This document shows, piece after piece, positions 27,753 through 37,701 of a stretch of DNA of 64,000 nt. The stretch is from Roseovarius sp. (lineage in GTDB: Bacteria > Pseudomonadota > Alphaproteobacteria > Rhodobacterales > Rhodobacteraceae). Numbering within the stretch: the stretch's first letter is position 1; each line of letters begins with the position of its first letter. The position numbers and the translations under genes are program-made. Location of the stretch: NCBI GenBank assembly GCA_029212365.1, contig JARGOC010000003.1, positions 124,001 through 188,000 of the forward strand, given 5' to 3'. The notes below the pieces were generated by a model that saw only the letters and a program-made list of their open reading frames with translations, had not been told where the DNA came from and did not search any database.

Positions 27753-29048
27753 ATGCGACTATTCCCGATCCTTGCCGCAATCATTGTGTCTGCCCTGATA
27801 TATACGTTTATTTTCAATCGTGAGGCCTTGACCGGCGCAGCGCCCGAACCGGCCACAACCCAAGCAACCGCGGACACATCTGAAGTAAGCACCGCAGTGG
27901 GGGTGGTGGCGTTACGCTCGCAGGCGCGTCAGGTGGACAGTGCCGTGGTGCTGCGGGGCCAAACCGAGGCCGACCGTCAGGTGATACTTCGGGCAGAAAC
28001 CTCTGGGTTGGTGATCTCGCCCCCGGCACGCAAAGGCAGTTTTGTCGAGACGGGCGATCTTTTGTGCCGCCTTGACCCCGGCACGCGCGAGGCGACATTG
28101 GCAGAAGCCCGCGCACGTCTGGCCGAGGCTGAGGCCCGTGTACCCGAAGCCAAAGCCCGCATACCAGAATCCGAAGCCCGCGTTGAGGAGGCTCAGGCCC
28201 GCGTCCAGGAGGCCCAAGCCCTGTTGGACGAGGCGCACATCAACGCCAATGCCGCCACAAAACTGTCTGAGGGCGGTTTTGCCTCGCAAACCCGTGTGGC
28301 CAGCACTCAGGCCGCTGTGCGCGGGGCCGAAGCCGCCGTGGTGAGCGCGAATGCCGGCCTTAAATCCGCCGCTTCGGGCCTCGAAAGCGTGGCCGCAGGG
28401 ATCCAGGCCGCCAAAGCCGGAGTTGAGGGCGCGCGGGCGGCCGTGGCTGCCGCCACAAAGGAAATTGACCGTCTGGCGATTGTGGCCCCCTTCGCGGGCC
28501 TGCTGGAAACAGATACAGCCGAACTGGGCAGCCTGCTGCAACCGGGTGATCTGTGCGCCACGGTCATGCAACTGAACCCCATCATGTTGGTGGGGTTTGT
28601 GCCCGAAACCGACGTGAGCCGGGTTGAGCTGGGTGCTGCGGCACAGGCCGAGCTGGTCTCAGGCAATCTTGTCTCTGGATCGGTGGTGTTTTTGTCGCGG
28701 GCCGCTGACCCCACAACCCGCACATTCCGGGTGGACATCGAAGTGCCAAACCCTGATCTGGCCTTGCGAGACGGGCAAACCGCCGAAATCGTTATCGCAG
28801 CCGAAGGCAAGAACGCGCATTTGCTGCCACAATCGGCCCTGACGCTGGATGATACCGGCGCATTGGGCGTGCGACTGGTGACAGAGCAGGATCGCGCACA
28901 GTTTCACCCGGTGACCTTGCTGCGCGATACGCCGGACGGAGTTTGGCTGGATGGTTTGCCTGAACGGGCAAATGTCATCATCATTGGCCAGGAATATGTC
29001 GGCGACGGGGTAGGCGTCATCGCTTCCTATCAGGAGAGCGACGAATGA
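27753..29048 (+). CDS. RND efflux periplasmic adaptor (HlyD/MFP family)
   Basis: 431 residues starting MRLFPILAAIIVSALIYTFI, with AAAGGTG before the ATG. A membrane anchor is followed by the split lipoyl domain, a long coiled-coil hairpin (about residues 110-240 with recurring EARV/EAQARV units) and a beta-barrel domain (LVGFVPETDVSRVELG). It joins an inner-membrane RND pump to an outer-membrane channel. The next gene, the pump, overlaps by 4 bases. No outer-membrane factor gene is nearby, so the channel must be shared or encoded elsewhere. Confidence 0.92.
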   Translation: MRLFPILAAIIVSALIYTFIFNREALTGAAPEPATTQATADTSEVSTAVGVVALRSQARQVDSAVVLRGQTEADRQVILRAETSGLVISPPARKGSFVETGDLLCRLDPGTREATLAEARARLAEAEARVPEAKARIPESEARVEEAQARVQEAQALLDEAHINANAATKLSEGGFASQTRVASTQAAVRGAEAAVVSANAGLKSAASGLESVAAGIQAAKAGVEGARAAVAAATKEIDRLAIVAPFAGLLETDTAELGSLLQPGDLCATVMQLNPIMLVGFVPETDVSRVELGAAAQAELVSGNLVSGSVVFLSRAADPTTRTFRVDIEVPNPDLALRDGQTAEIVIAAEGKNAHLLPQSALTLDDTGALGVRLVTEQDRAQFHPVTLLRDTPDGVWLDGLPERANVIIIGQEYVGDGVGVIASYQESDE

Positions 29049-32000
29049 CAGGTCTGGTCGATTGGGCCGCCGCCCGCGCGCGGATGGTCATTGCCTTTAT
29101 CGCCCTGTCGTTTCTGGCAGGCAGCCTGGCTTATGTTGGCCTGCCCAAAGAAGGGGAACCGGACATTGATATTCCGGCCTTGTTTGTGTCGGTCATATTC
29201 CCCGGAGTTTCAGCCGAAGACAGTGAAAAACTACTGGTCAAAGTCATGGAGACCGAGCTGTCTGATCTGGATGGCCTGAAGCAAATGTCCGGCACTGCCG
29301 CCGAGAACTATGCAGGCGTGGCACTGGAGTTTGAGTACGGCTGGGACAAGACCATGATCATGGCCGACGTGCGCGATGCAATGAGCACGGCCGAAGCCCT
29401 GTTCCCCGAGGGGGCAGAAAAATACACCATCCGCGAGATCAATTTTTCAGAATTCCCGATCATCATCGTAAACCTGTCGGGTGCTGTGCCCGAACGCACC
29501 ATGGCCCAACTGGCCAAGGATTTGCAGGATCGCCTTGAAGGGCTGGAACCTATTCTGGAGGCAGGCATTGCCGGCAACCGCGATGAAATGGTTGAGGTGG
29601 TGATCGACCCATTGCGCCTGGAGGCCTATAACGTCACGGCACTGGAACTGATCAGCGTTGTGCAAAACAACAACCAGTTGATTGCCGCTGGTGAAGTAGA
29701 AAGCGAAAGCGGCACCTTCTCGGTCAAAATCCCATCATCCTTTGACGAACCAAGCGACATTTATAACCTGCCGGTCAAAACCAACGGTGATCGGGTGGTG
29801 ACGCTGGGCGATTTGGCACAGATCAGCCTGACATTCGAAGACCGCCTAGGCACCGCCCGCTTTAACGGCAAAACAACCGTTGCGCTGCAAGTGGTCAAGC
29901 GTAAGGGCTATAACATCATCAGCACCTCTGAACTGGTGCATAAAACCGTGGCCCAAGCCCAAGCCACCTGGCCCCCCGAATTGCAAGCTTCCGTCAAACT
30001 GGGCACCTCAAACGACCAGGCCCCTGTGATCCAATCCATGGTGAAGCAGCTCGAAGGCTCGGTTTTGACGGCCATTGCGCTGGTCATGATCGTGATGCTG
30101 GCCACTTTGGGTGTTCGTCCGTCCCTGTTGGTGGGCTTTGCCATTCCAACGTCATTTCTGCTGTGCTTTGCCATGTTGGCGGTGATGGATGTGACGGTGT
30201 CCAATATGGTGATGTTTGGGCTGATCCTCTCGGTTGGGATGCTGGTGGATGGGGCCATTGTGGTGGTGGAATACGCCGACAAACGCATTTCCAAAGGTGT
30301 GGGCCCGATGCACGCCTATGTCGAGGCGGCCAAACGTATGTTCTGGCCGGTTATCAGCTCAACCGCGACCACGCTTTGCGCCTTTTTGCCGATGCTGTTC
30401 TGGCCCGGCATACCGGGGCAGTTCATGCGCATGCTGCCGGTCACGCTGATCTTCGTGCTGAGTGCATCACTGCTGGTGGCGCTGGTGTTCCTGCCGGTGA
30501 TCGGCGGGGTGACCGGGCGGCTGGAGAGGTGGTTCAACCAACGCATTGCCCAGATCGCAAACAGCTGGTGGGTCTGGCATATCCTGCTCTTCCCGCTTGC
30601 GGCGGCGGGGCTGGCGATTGCCGGGCTGCTGGTGCCGGTTCTGCTGGAGCAGGTCAATGCGCTCTTTGGGGCGATGGATATGGGGCGCATTCTGGGCTCG
30701 GTCATCCCGGTCATGGCAAGTGCCTTTGCACTGCTGATGGCCGTGGTGGCCCTCAGTGGGCTCGGGCTCGCGGGCACGGTGGCGCTGCTATTGGGCCTGA
30801 TGGCGCTCAGGCCACGGGTCAGCAGCGTGATTGGCTGGCTTGATGGCCTCTTTGCCCACCGTATGCCTCAGGTGCCACATCTGAGCGCTTATGTTGCGCT
30901 TGGAGTGGGCGCTGGGCTGGCGCTCGGCGCGGGGCTGGATATTGCCACGGCGCTGATCCTGGTGCTGGCCGGAGCGGCGCTGATCTTTGCCTGGGGGCGC
31001 AGTCACAGGCACCGCGAAAACCGGGTGCAATCAGGCTATCGGCGCACGCCCTTTGGCTGGTTCATTCACACCATCGCCGCCAATCCGATTGCGCCCTTGC
31101 TATCGTTTTGCCTGATCTTTGTGTTGGTTGGCTCTACCCTGATTTACTTCATTGGCAACAACCGTGGTGTCGAGTTCTTTGTGGACTCCGAACCTGAAAA
31201 CGCGATTGTCTATGTCCGCGCGCGTGGCAATCTATCGTTGGATCAAAAAGACCAGCTGGTGGAACAGGTGGAACAGATCGTGATTGCGCACCCCAATGTG
31301 CTCAGCGCCTTTGCCTTTGCCGGTGATGGTGGGCTTAACAACAATACTGGCGGCGCTCGCCCCCCGCTGGACAGCATCGGCCAAGTACAATTGGAAATCA
31401 CCAAGTGGGAAAAGCGGCTGACCAAATCCGAACTCTGGTTCACCGTTCCGCTGATTGATTATGACGTCATGCGCACGGTCAATGATCCTGCCGCCGATGG
31501 CAATACAACAATCAGCCAACTGACCAAAAGCCTCGAGACAATCCCCGGTATCAAGTTTGAGATCATCGCGCTGGAGCTTGGCCCGGCCTCGGCCAAGCCA
31601 GTGCATCTGCGCATCAAGGGCGATGATTGGGATCTTCTGAGCGCATTTACCGCTGAGGCCCGCGCGCAGTTCGACGCAACCGAAGGTCTCATCCAGATCG
31701 AGGACACACTGCCTCTGCCCGGCATCGACTGGCAAATCGACGTAGATGTTGAAAAGGCAGGCCGCTACGGCGCCGATGTGGCCACTGTTGGTGCAATGGT
31801 GCAATTGGTCACACGTGGGATTTTACTGGATACGATGCGTGTTGACAGCTCGGACGAAGAAATCGACATTCGAGTGCGCCTGCCCAAAGAAGATCGTGTG
31901 CTGTCCACATTGGACACGCTGAAAATCCGCACCTCTGAAGGGTTGGTTCCATTATCCAACTTTATCACCCGCAAGCCAGTACCAAAACTTGCGCAAATCG

Positions 32001-33043
32001 ACCGGGTGGATCAAAAACGCTACTTTGACATCAAAGCAGCGGTCGAGGCCGGATTGACCAGAACCGTCACCGACGCGCGTGGCAATGACACCACCGTGCC
32101 GATCAACGCCAATGAGCGGATCGAACAGCTGAGCGAATGGCTGGACAGTGGCGTGGTGCCTGCTGGTCTGGAATATGAATGGACGGGTGATCGCGAGGAA
32201 CAAGCGGAATCCGGCGCTTTCTTGCAACAGGCCTTCCTTGGGGCGCTGGGGCTGATGTTCATCATTCTGCTGGCGCAGTTCAACTCGATTTATAACGCTG
32301 TTCTGGTGCTTTTGGCGGTGGTTTTGTCCACCACGGGTGTTCTGATCGGGATGCTGGTGATGAACCAGCCGTTTTCGATCATCATGACTGGCACGGGGAT
32401 TGTGGCTCTGGCCGGGATCGTGGTGAACAACAACATTGTTTTGATTGATACCTATCAGGAGTTCAGTCGTTACATGCCCCGAATTGAGGCCATCACGCGG
32501 ACAGCCGAGGCGCGCATTCGCCCCGTTCTGTTGACCACAATCACCACCATGGCGGGCCTTGCCCCTATGATGTTGGGCCTGTCTTTGAACTTCGTCGATG
32601 GCGGGTATACCTTTGACAGCCCCACAGCACTTTGGTGGAAACAACTGGCCACGGCCGTTGTGTTTGGTCTGGGCATTGCGACCGTACTGACGCTGATTTT
32701 CACGCCGTCAATGCTGGCGCTTCGTATCTGGACCGGCACTTATGTGTTTTGGATCGCACGCGCGGCCACGGCCTTGTCCTCGGGGCGCAGCAGCTCGGCC
32801 GCGCGCGATTGGGCCCTGAGCCGCGCCGCCAAGAAAACCAAAGCCCCCGAATTGTTATGGGATCAGGAGGTTGCCGACGATCACGGGTTCATAGACGAAG
32901 ATCTGGACGACGCCCCACAGCTGGATGACCTGCGCCTGGTGCTGCAAGAGCGCGAAGCCGCACTGGCAGATGCGCAAAAACCGGATGATCAAGATGGCAA
33001 ACCTGCAGGTGGCAAGGGGTCATCCGTCAAGGCCGCTGAATAG
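29045..33043 (+). CDS. RND efflux permease, unusually long
   Basis: 1332 residues, against about 1030-1050 for ordinary RND pumps. The core is normal: first helix near 15-35, GKTTVALQVVKRKG in the porter domain, ILSVGMLVDGAIVVVEYADK (helix 4 with the proton-relay aspartate), and VALAGIVVNNNIVLIDTYQEF in the second half. Between about residues 499 and 665, at the helix 6-7 junction, an added hydrophobic block (roughly four to six extra membrane segments) is present. The last 100 or so residues form a charged tail. The substrate is unknown. The adaptor gene overlaps its start by 4 bases. Confidence 0.92.
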   Translation: MTGLVDWAAARARMVIAFIALSFLAGSLAYVGLPKEGEPDIDIPALFVSVIFPGVSAEDSEKLLVKVMETELSDLDGLKQMSGTAAENYAGVALEFEYGWDKTMIMADVRDAMSTAEALFPEGAEKYTIREINFSEFPIIIVNLSGAVPERTMAQLAKDLQDRLEGLEPILEAGIAGNRDEMVEVVIDPLRLEAYNVTALELISVVQNNNQLIAAGEVESESGTFSVKIPSSFDEPSDIYNLPVKTNGDRVVTLGDLAQISLTFEDRLGTARFNGKTTVALQVVKRKGYNIISTSELVHKTVAQAQATWPPELQASVKLGTSNDQAPVIQSMVKQLEGSVLTAIALVMIVMLATLGVRPSLLVGFAIPTSFLLCFAMLAVMDVTVSNMVMFGLILSVGMLVDGAIVVVEYADKRISKGVGPMHAYVEAAKRMFWPVISSTATTLCAFLPMLFWPGIPGQFMRMLPVTLIFVLSASLLVALVFLPVIGGVTGRLERWFNQRIAQIANSWWVWHILLFPLAAAGLAIAGLLVPVLLEQVNALFGAMDMGRILGSVIPVMASAFALLMAVVALSGLGLAGTVALLLGLMALRPRVSSVIGWLDGLFAHRMPQVPHLSAYVALGVGAGLALGAGLDIATALILVLAGAALIFAWGRSHRHRENRVQSGYRRTPFGWFIHTIAANPIAPLLSFCLIFVLVGSTLIYFIGNNRGVEFFVDSEPENAIVYVRARGNLSLDQKDQLVEQVEQIVIAHPNVLSAFAFAGDGGLNNNTGGARPPLDSIGQVQLEITKWEKRLTKSELWFTVPLIDYDVMRTVNDPAADGNTTISQLTKSLETIPGIKFEIIALELGPASAKPVHLRIKGDDWDLLSAFTAEARAQFDATEGLIQIEDTLPLPGIDWQIDVDVEKAGRYGADVATVGAMVQLVTRGILLDTMRVDSSDEEIDIRVRLPKEDRVLSTLDTLKIRTSEGLVPLSNFITRKPVPKLAQIDRVDQKRYFDIKAAVEAGLTRTVTDARGNDTTVPINANERIEQLSEWLDSGVVPAGLEYEWTGDREEQAESGAFLQQAFLGALGLMFIILLAQFNSIYNAVLVLLAVVLSTTGVLIGMLVMNQPFSIIMTGTGIVALAGIVVNNNIVLIDTYQEFSRYMPRIEAITRTAEARIRPVLLTTITTMAGLAPMMLGLSLNFVDGGYTFDSPTALWWKQLATAVVFGLGIATVLTLIFTPSMLALRIWTGTYVFWIARAATALSSGRSSSAARDWALSRAAKKTKAPELLWDQEVADDHGFIDEDLDDAPQLDDLRLVLQEREAALADAQKPDDQDGKPAGGKGSSVKAAE

Positions 33044-33086
33044 CCCCCCAGTGCAAACCCTCGCCCGGTTTACAGGCCCGAAAGGC

Positions 33087-33132
33087 CCCGTGCAGCGTCA
33101 CAGCCCCCCTCTATGGGCTGACGCTGCACGGG
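33087..33132. terminator. Long inverted repeat between convergent RND and ABC genes
   Basis: Perfect 14-bp arms at 33087-33100 and 33119-33132 (CCCGTGCAGCGTCA / TGACGCTGCACGGG). An inner 4-bp pair (33103-33106 with 33115-33118) extends the stem after a 2-base bulge. It sits between two gene ends, where a two-way terminator would be expected, but no T tract follows on either strand. Confidence 0.55.
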
Positions 33133-33142
33133 TACGCTGCAC

Positions 33143-34969
33143 TTACTCCACGTTTTCCAATTCGCTGGCCTGACGTTGCCACAGGCTGGTGTAGCGTCCG
33201 TTCATCGCCAGCAGGTCTGCATGACTGCCCTCTTCCACAATCATCCCGCCCTCCAGCACAACGATCCGGTCCGCATCAGCGATCGTAGACAGGCGATGGG
33301 CGATGGTGATAACCGTGCGCCCCTGCCCGGCTTTGCGCAAAGCGCCCTGAATGTCGCGCTCGGTTTCTGTGTCCAGAGCACTTGTTGCCTCATCCAGCAG
33401 CACTCTGGGCGGGTCTTTCAACAAGGGGCGTGCGATGCCCACGCGCTGCTTTTCGCCGCCCGACAGCTTCAGCCCACGGTCGCCCACCATCGTGTCGTAC
33501 CCGTTGGGCAGGCTTGCCACAAACTCGTGAATTTGCGCCGCCTTAGCTGCATTTTCGATCTGTTCCTGTGTGGCCCCGGCCAGACCATAGGCAATGTTGT
33601 ATCCAATGGTGTCATTGAACAGAACCGTGTCTTGGGGCACCACGCCAATGGCGCTGTGCAAGCTGTCTTGGGTGACATCGCGTACATCCTGCCCGTCAAT
33701 GCTCAGCGCACCGCCCTGGACATCATAAAACCGAAACAGCAACCGCCCGATGGTTGATTTGCCTGATCCACTGGGCCCGACCACAGCCACGGTTTGCCCG
33801 GCGGGCACCTCAAGGGTGATGCCTTTCAAAATGGCCCGTTCGTGCTCATAGCCAAAGGCCACATCTTGCAGCCGCACCGTGCCGCCCTTTACCTGCAAGG
33901 GGGCGGCACCGGGTTTGTCAGACACCTCTGAGGGTTGTTCCAGCAGCTCAAACATCTCGCCCATATCTACCAAGGCCTGACGAATTTCGCGGTACACCGT
34001 GCCCAGGAAATTCAGCGGCATGGTGATCTGGATCATATAGGCGTTGACCATCACAAAATCGCCGACGCTCATCTGGCCGTTCTGCACCCCCATCGCGGCC
34101 ATGACCATGACGATGACCAATCCACCAGTGATCAAAAACGACTGGCCAAAGTTCAGAAAGGCCAGCGAATAAGAGGTTTGCAGCGCCGCGCGCTCATAGC
34201 CTTCCATCGCGGCATCATAGCGGCTGGCCTCGCGCGCCTCGGCACCAAAATATTTGACCGTTTCAAAGTTCAACAGGCTGTCGATGGCCTTTTGATTGGC
34301 GTCAGTATCCTGATCATTCATCACCTTGCGCAGCTTCACGCGCCATTCGGTCACCTTGAAGGTGAACAGAATATAAAGCGCAATCACCCCGGTCACGACC
34401 ACCAGATACCACACATCAAACAGCACCCACAGGATGATGCCGATAAGCAGCAATTCCAGCACCAATGGCCCGATTGAAAACAGCAAAAACCGCAGCAAAA
34501 AGTCCACGCCCTTCACACCGCGTTCAATGATCCGGCTCAACCCGCCGGTTTTGCGGGAGATGTGATAGCGCATCGAAAGACGGTGAATATGCTGGAACGT
34601 CTGCAAGGCAATCGAGCGCAGCGCCCGCTGGCCAACACGGGCAAAAACCACGTCGCGCAATTGCTGAAAGCCCACATTCATCAACCGCGCGACGCCATAA
34701 GCCACCGTCAGCCCGACAGCTCCCGCGCCCAGCATCCAGGCGCCCGATTGGCCATCTCCCGCCAGGGCATCCACAGCGGCCTTATAAAAAAATGGCGTGC
34801 CCACGGCGATCAGCTTGGCCAGAACCAGCATGCCAATCGCCAAGACCACCCGGCGCTTGACCCAACTCTGCCCCGCAGGCCACAGATAGGGGGCGACCCG
34901 GCGGATGGTCTTCCAGCCGTTTTTGGGCATTTCAGTGGTGGTGACGGATGTGCGGCGCATCCGGCCCAC
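33143..34969 (-). CDS. ABC exporter of the Atm1/HMT1 type
   Basis: 608 residues: six membrane helices (about 40-320) and a C-terminal ATPase with Walker A GPSGSGKST, signature LSGGEKQRVGIARPLL and Walker B VLLDEATSALD. The N-terminal TIRRVAPYLWP and the HRLSMRYHISRKTGGLSRII block are typical of Atm1-like half transporters, which export glutathione-linked sulfur or metal compounds and work as homodimers. The start is a GTG 4 bases after AAGGG; an ATG three codons later is also possible. Confidence 0.93.
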   Translation of the reverse strand: MGRMRRTSVTTTEMPKNGWKTIRRVAPYLWPAGQSWVKRRVVLAIGMLVLAKLIAVGTPFFYKAAVDALAGDGQSGAWMLGAGAVGLTVAYGVARLMNVGFQQLRDVVFARVGQRALRSIALQTFQHIHRLSMRYHISRKTGGLSRIIERGVKGVDFLLRFLLFSIGPLVLELLLIGIILWVLFDVWYLVVVTGVIALYILFTFKVTEWRVKLRKVMNDQDTDANQKAIDSLLNFETVKYFGAEAREASRYDAAMEGYERAALQTSYSLAFLNFGQSFLITGGLVIVMVMAAMGVQNGQMSVGDFVMVNAYMIQITMPLNFLGTVYREIRQALVDMGEMFELLEQPSEVSDKPGAAPLQVKGGTVRLQDVAFGYEHERAILKGITLEVPAGQTVAVVGPSGSGKSTIGRLLFRFYDVQGGALSIDGQDVRDVTQDSLHSAIGVVPQDTVLFNDTIGYNIAYGLAGATQEQIENAAKAAQIHEFVASLPNGYDTMVGDRGLKLSGGEKQRVGIARPLLKDPPRVLLDEATSALDTETERDIQGALRKAGQGRTVITIAHRLSTIADADRIVVLEGGMIVEEGSHADLLAMNGRYTSLWQRQASELENVE

Positions 34970-35033
34970 TTAACCCTTTGCAAGCTCTGTCACAATGGGC
35001 AGCGCACTGATTAATCGTGCGCTTCTGAACAGA

Positions 35034-36194
35034 TCACTCTGGCAGGTTGAACACCTGGCCGGGATAGATCAGATCCGGATCGCGAATGCGGTCCCGGTTG
35101 GCCTCAAACACCCGCACATAATAGGTGCCTTCACCGTAACGCTCGCGCGATATCGCCCAAAGGGTTGATCCAGGTTGCACGGTGATGGCGGCCACGCTCT
35201 GGGCTTGCGTGCCAGTGTTCGCTTGCGCAATCAGCGCCTCATCCTCGCGCTTGAACGGGGTTTCAACCCGCGAGGTCACGTTGCCCTCAGCATCGGTTTC
35301 GTCAATGCGCAGGGTATACACACCAGTATCCACCTCAGGCAGGCCGGTGCGCCAATTGCCGCTCTGTTCGATCCGTGAGGAGGTGACGGGGGCGTTGTCC
35401 AGATAGACCCGCACAAAGCCGCTGCCCTGAGCACGCCCGGTCAGCTGCACGTCGCCCGCCTGAGAATAGGTGATCGTGTCCAGCGCCACCGAGGACATCA
35501 CCTCAGGTGCCGGGGCCAGCGGCACACCCGGTTGCAATACACGCACGCCCTCCTCATCAGACAACAGCACGGTTTGTGTATTCAGCGTGGTTTCGGGCTC
35601 AACCGGGTCATCCGTTGAGCTGGCCGTTTCGCTTGCAGCTTCGGCCGTGGCGGGCTCAACCCGCGCGGGGGTGGGCGCAATGATGATTTCATCCAGTGAG
35701 GCCACAACGCCATCGCCCTGCGGATCACGGGTGACAAGCGACAGGATGCGCGGCTGATCACTGGTGGCCACACTCAGGAATGCTACGAACTGGCCCGTGG
35801 CATCGGTGCTGACCTGGTCCAATTCGGCCCCATCCAGAACCACGGCTGTGGTCCAGCCGGGATGCGCCTGCCCAGCCACCAGCATGGTGCCGTCTGGCTC
35901 GAGCCGGAACGTGTCAATCGAGGGGGCGTCGGGCAGTTTGGGGGATGCGGCGGCGTCTTGGGAGGCGGGTTCAACATCAGTTTCAGGTTCAGTCACCGGC
36001 TCTGGGGTGCTTTGCGTGATCTGTGCCTCGGGCTGTTGTTGCTGCACGGCAGCGGGTTGGGCCTGTGGATCAGCCGTTGGCGTGGCCTTGGGGCCAATCA
36101 CCCCGGCGGCATAGAGCCCCACACCAACCACAATCACAGCGACTACGGCACCACCAAGTGCCGGACCGCTTGCCAAGCCTGCAAGTTTGCTCAT
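35034..36194 (-). CDS. LysM-domain envelope protein
   Basis: 386 residues from the ATG 6 bases after GGGAGGG. A membrane helix (about 9-30, GGAVVAVIVVGVGLYAAGVI) is followed by a Pro/Glu/Thr-rich low-complexity spacer (about 35-90), Ig-like beta segments, and a C-terminal LysM domain (QPGSTLWAISRERYGEGTYY ending PGQVFNLPE). LysM binds peptidoglycan, so the protein probably bridges inner membrane and cell wall. Function beyond that is unknown; a divergent LOG gene starts 110 bases away. Confidence 0.88.
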   Translation of the reverse strand: MSKLAGLASGPALGGAVVAVIVVGVGLYAAGVIGPKATPTADPQAQPAAVQQQQPEAQITQSTPEPVTEPETDVEPASQDAAASPKLPDAPSIDTFRLEPDGTMLVAGQAHPGWTTAVVLDGAELDQVSTDATGQFVAFLSVATSDQPRILSLVTRDPQGDGVVASLDEIIIAPTPARVEPATAEAASETASSTDDPVEPETTLNTQTVLLSDEEGVRVLQPGVPLAPAPEVMSSVALDTITYSQAGDVQLTGRAQGSGFVRVYLDNAPVTSSRIEQSGNWRTGLPEVDTGVYTLRIDETDAEGNVTSRVETPFKREDEALIAQANTGTQAQSVAAITVQPGSTLWAISRERYGEGTYYVRVFEANRDRIRDPDLIYPGQVFNLPE

Positions 36195-36304
36195 CGTCAT
36201 CCCTCCCTGCGCCCATCGCGGCGCAAAGCCCCAGTTGCCGGACCATACCAACAAGGGTATCACCGGTCAAAACAAGGCTTTACGGAAAAATAGGAGGCGA
36301 TTGC

Positions 36305-36856
36305 ATGATAACGCATTCAGTTTGTGTCTTTTGCGGCGCACGCGATGGGGCCAAACCGGCCTATCGTGCGGCCGCCACCGCAACCGGGCAGATGCTGGCC
36401 GATCAGGGGTGGCGGCTGGTGTATGGGGCCGGTGATGTGGGGCTGATGGGGGCTGTGGCGCGGGCCGCTCAGGCCGGCGGGGGCGACACCTTTGGTGTGA
36501 TCCCTGTGCATCTGCTCAAGGCCGAAGTGGGCAAGAGCGATCTGACCCGTTTTGTGGTCACCGAAAACATGCACGAGCGCAAGAAGGTGATGTTCATGAA
36601 CTGCGATGCCATCGTCGTTCTGCCCGGCGGTGCGGGATCACTGGATGAGTTTTTTGAAGTGCTGACCTGGCGCCAGTTGGGCCTGCACAAAAAACCGATT
36701 TTCCTTTTGAATATAGATGAATACTGGGAACCGTTGATGCAATTGATGAACCACATCATTGCCGAAGACTTCGCCAGTGCCACGCTCAAAGACTATATTC
36801 GTATGCCCACCTCAGTGCCTGAATTGACCGCCGACTTGCACGCCGCTTTGGAGTGA
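36305..36856 (+). CDS. LOG-family nucleoside monophosphate phosphoribohydrolase (TIGR00730)
   Basis: 183 residues; the ATG follows a strong TAGGAGGCG ribosome site, while the open frame extends much further upstream without support. The LOG signature is present: VCVFCGARDG at the start, VYGAGDVGLMGAVARAA, and the catalytic PGGAGSLDEFFE. The family splits ribose 5-phosphate from adenine-type nucleotides; in plants and some bacteria this releases cytokinins. Here Ser replaces the more common Thr in PGGxGTxxE. The cell role in this organism is not known. Confidence 0.92.
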   Translation: MITHSVCVFCGARDGAKPAYRAAATATGQMLADQGWRLVYGAGDVGLMGAVARAAQAGGGDTFGVIPVHLLKAEVGKSDLTRFVVTENMHERKKVMFMNCDAIVVLPGGAGSLDEFFEVLTWRQLGLHKKPIFLLNIDEYWEPLMQLMNHIIAEDFASATLKDYIRMPTSVPELTADLHAALE

Positions 36857-36905
36857 ACACCGTGTGGGGCTATATTAACGCGCAACACTCCGCTATCTGA
36901 GCAAC

Positions 36906-36929
36906 AAAAAACCCCCGCCGAAGCGGGGG
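36906..36929 (-). terminator. Intrinsic terminator of sodB
   Basis: On the minus strand: CCCCCGC, loop TTCG, GCGGGGG, then six T. Arms at 36912-36918 and 36923-36929, just beyond the sodB stop. The UUCG tetraloop and T tract make this a classic terminator. Confidence 0.93.
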
Positions 36930-36958
36930 ATAATTGTCTCGTTCCGTCTCGGATGGAA

Positions 36959-37558
36959 TCACATGCGCGAGGCGACGTTTTCCCAGTTGACCAGATTATC
37001 GAGGAAGTTGGTCAGGTAAGCCGGGCGTTTGTTGCGGAAGTCGATGTAGTAGGAATGCTCCCATACGTCGCATCCCAGCAAAGCGGTTTGGCCAAAGCAC
37101 AGTGGGTTCACACCGTTCTCGGTTTTGGTCACAGCCAACGAACCGTCAGCGTTTTTCACCAACCAGCACCAGCCCGAGCCAAATTGACCCGCGCCAGCAG
37201 CTGAGAACTGCGATTTGAACTCGTCAACCGAGCCGAACGACTCGGTGATGGCTTTTTCCAGTTCACCGGGCATGGCAGATGCGCCCGGCCCCATCATTTC
37301 CCAGAACTGGTTGTGGTTCCACAGTTGTGAGATGTTGTTGAAGATGCCGTTTTGCACGACAGCAGCGGCGTCATAGGTGCCGGTGATGATGTCTTCGAGC
37401 GATTTACCGGCCCATTCGGTGCCCTCAATCAGCTTGTTGCCATTGGTGACATAGGCGTTGTGGTGCAGGTCGTGATGGAATTCCATCGTCTCGGCACTCA
37501 TGCCTTTGTCGGCAAGTGCGTCATGTGCGTAGGGAAGATCGGGAAGTTCAAATGCCAT
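36959..37558 (-). CDS. sodB: Superoxide dismutase, iron type
   Basis: 199 residues from MAFELPDLPYAHDALADKGM, with GAGGG before the ATG. Metal ligands expected from the family are visible: His in METMEFHHDLHHNAYV region, His in QLWNHNQFWEMM, and Asp/His in CDVWEHSYYIDFRNKR. The residues around GQFGSGWCWLV favour the iron form. It disproportionates superoxide in the cytosol. A strong terminator follows. Confidence 0.96.
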   Translation of the reverse strand: MAFELPDLPYAHDALADKGMSAETMEFHHDLHHNAYVTNGNKLIEGTEWAGKSLEDIITGTYDAAAVVQNGIFNNISQLWNHNQFWEMMGPGASAMPGELEKAITESFGSVDEFKSQFSAAGAGQFGSGWCWLVKNADGSLAVTKTENGVNPLCFGQTALLGCDVWEHSYYIDFRNKRPAYLTNFLDNLVNWENVASRM

Positions 37559-37701
37559 GGTTTGGGCCCTCATCTGATGGTCAAAATTCTATGCCCTACA
37601 TGGTGGTGTTGGACAGGCGAGGTCAAGGGTAATTGGAGCTAAAAGCATTTTCCTGAACAAGACCGTTGGAACGATCCATGCATTTATCTACGCAAATTGC
37701 C

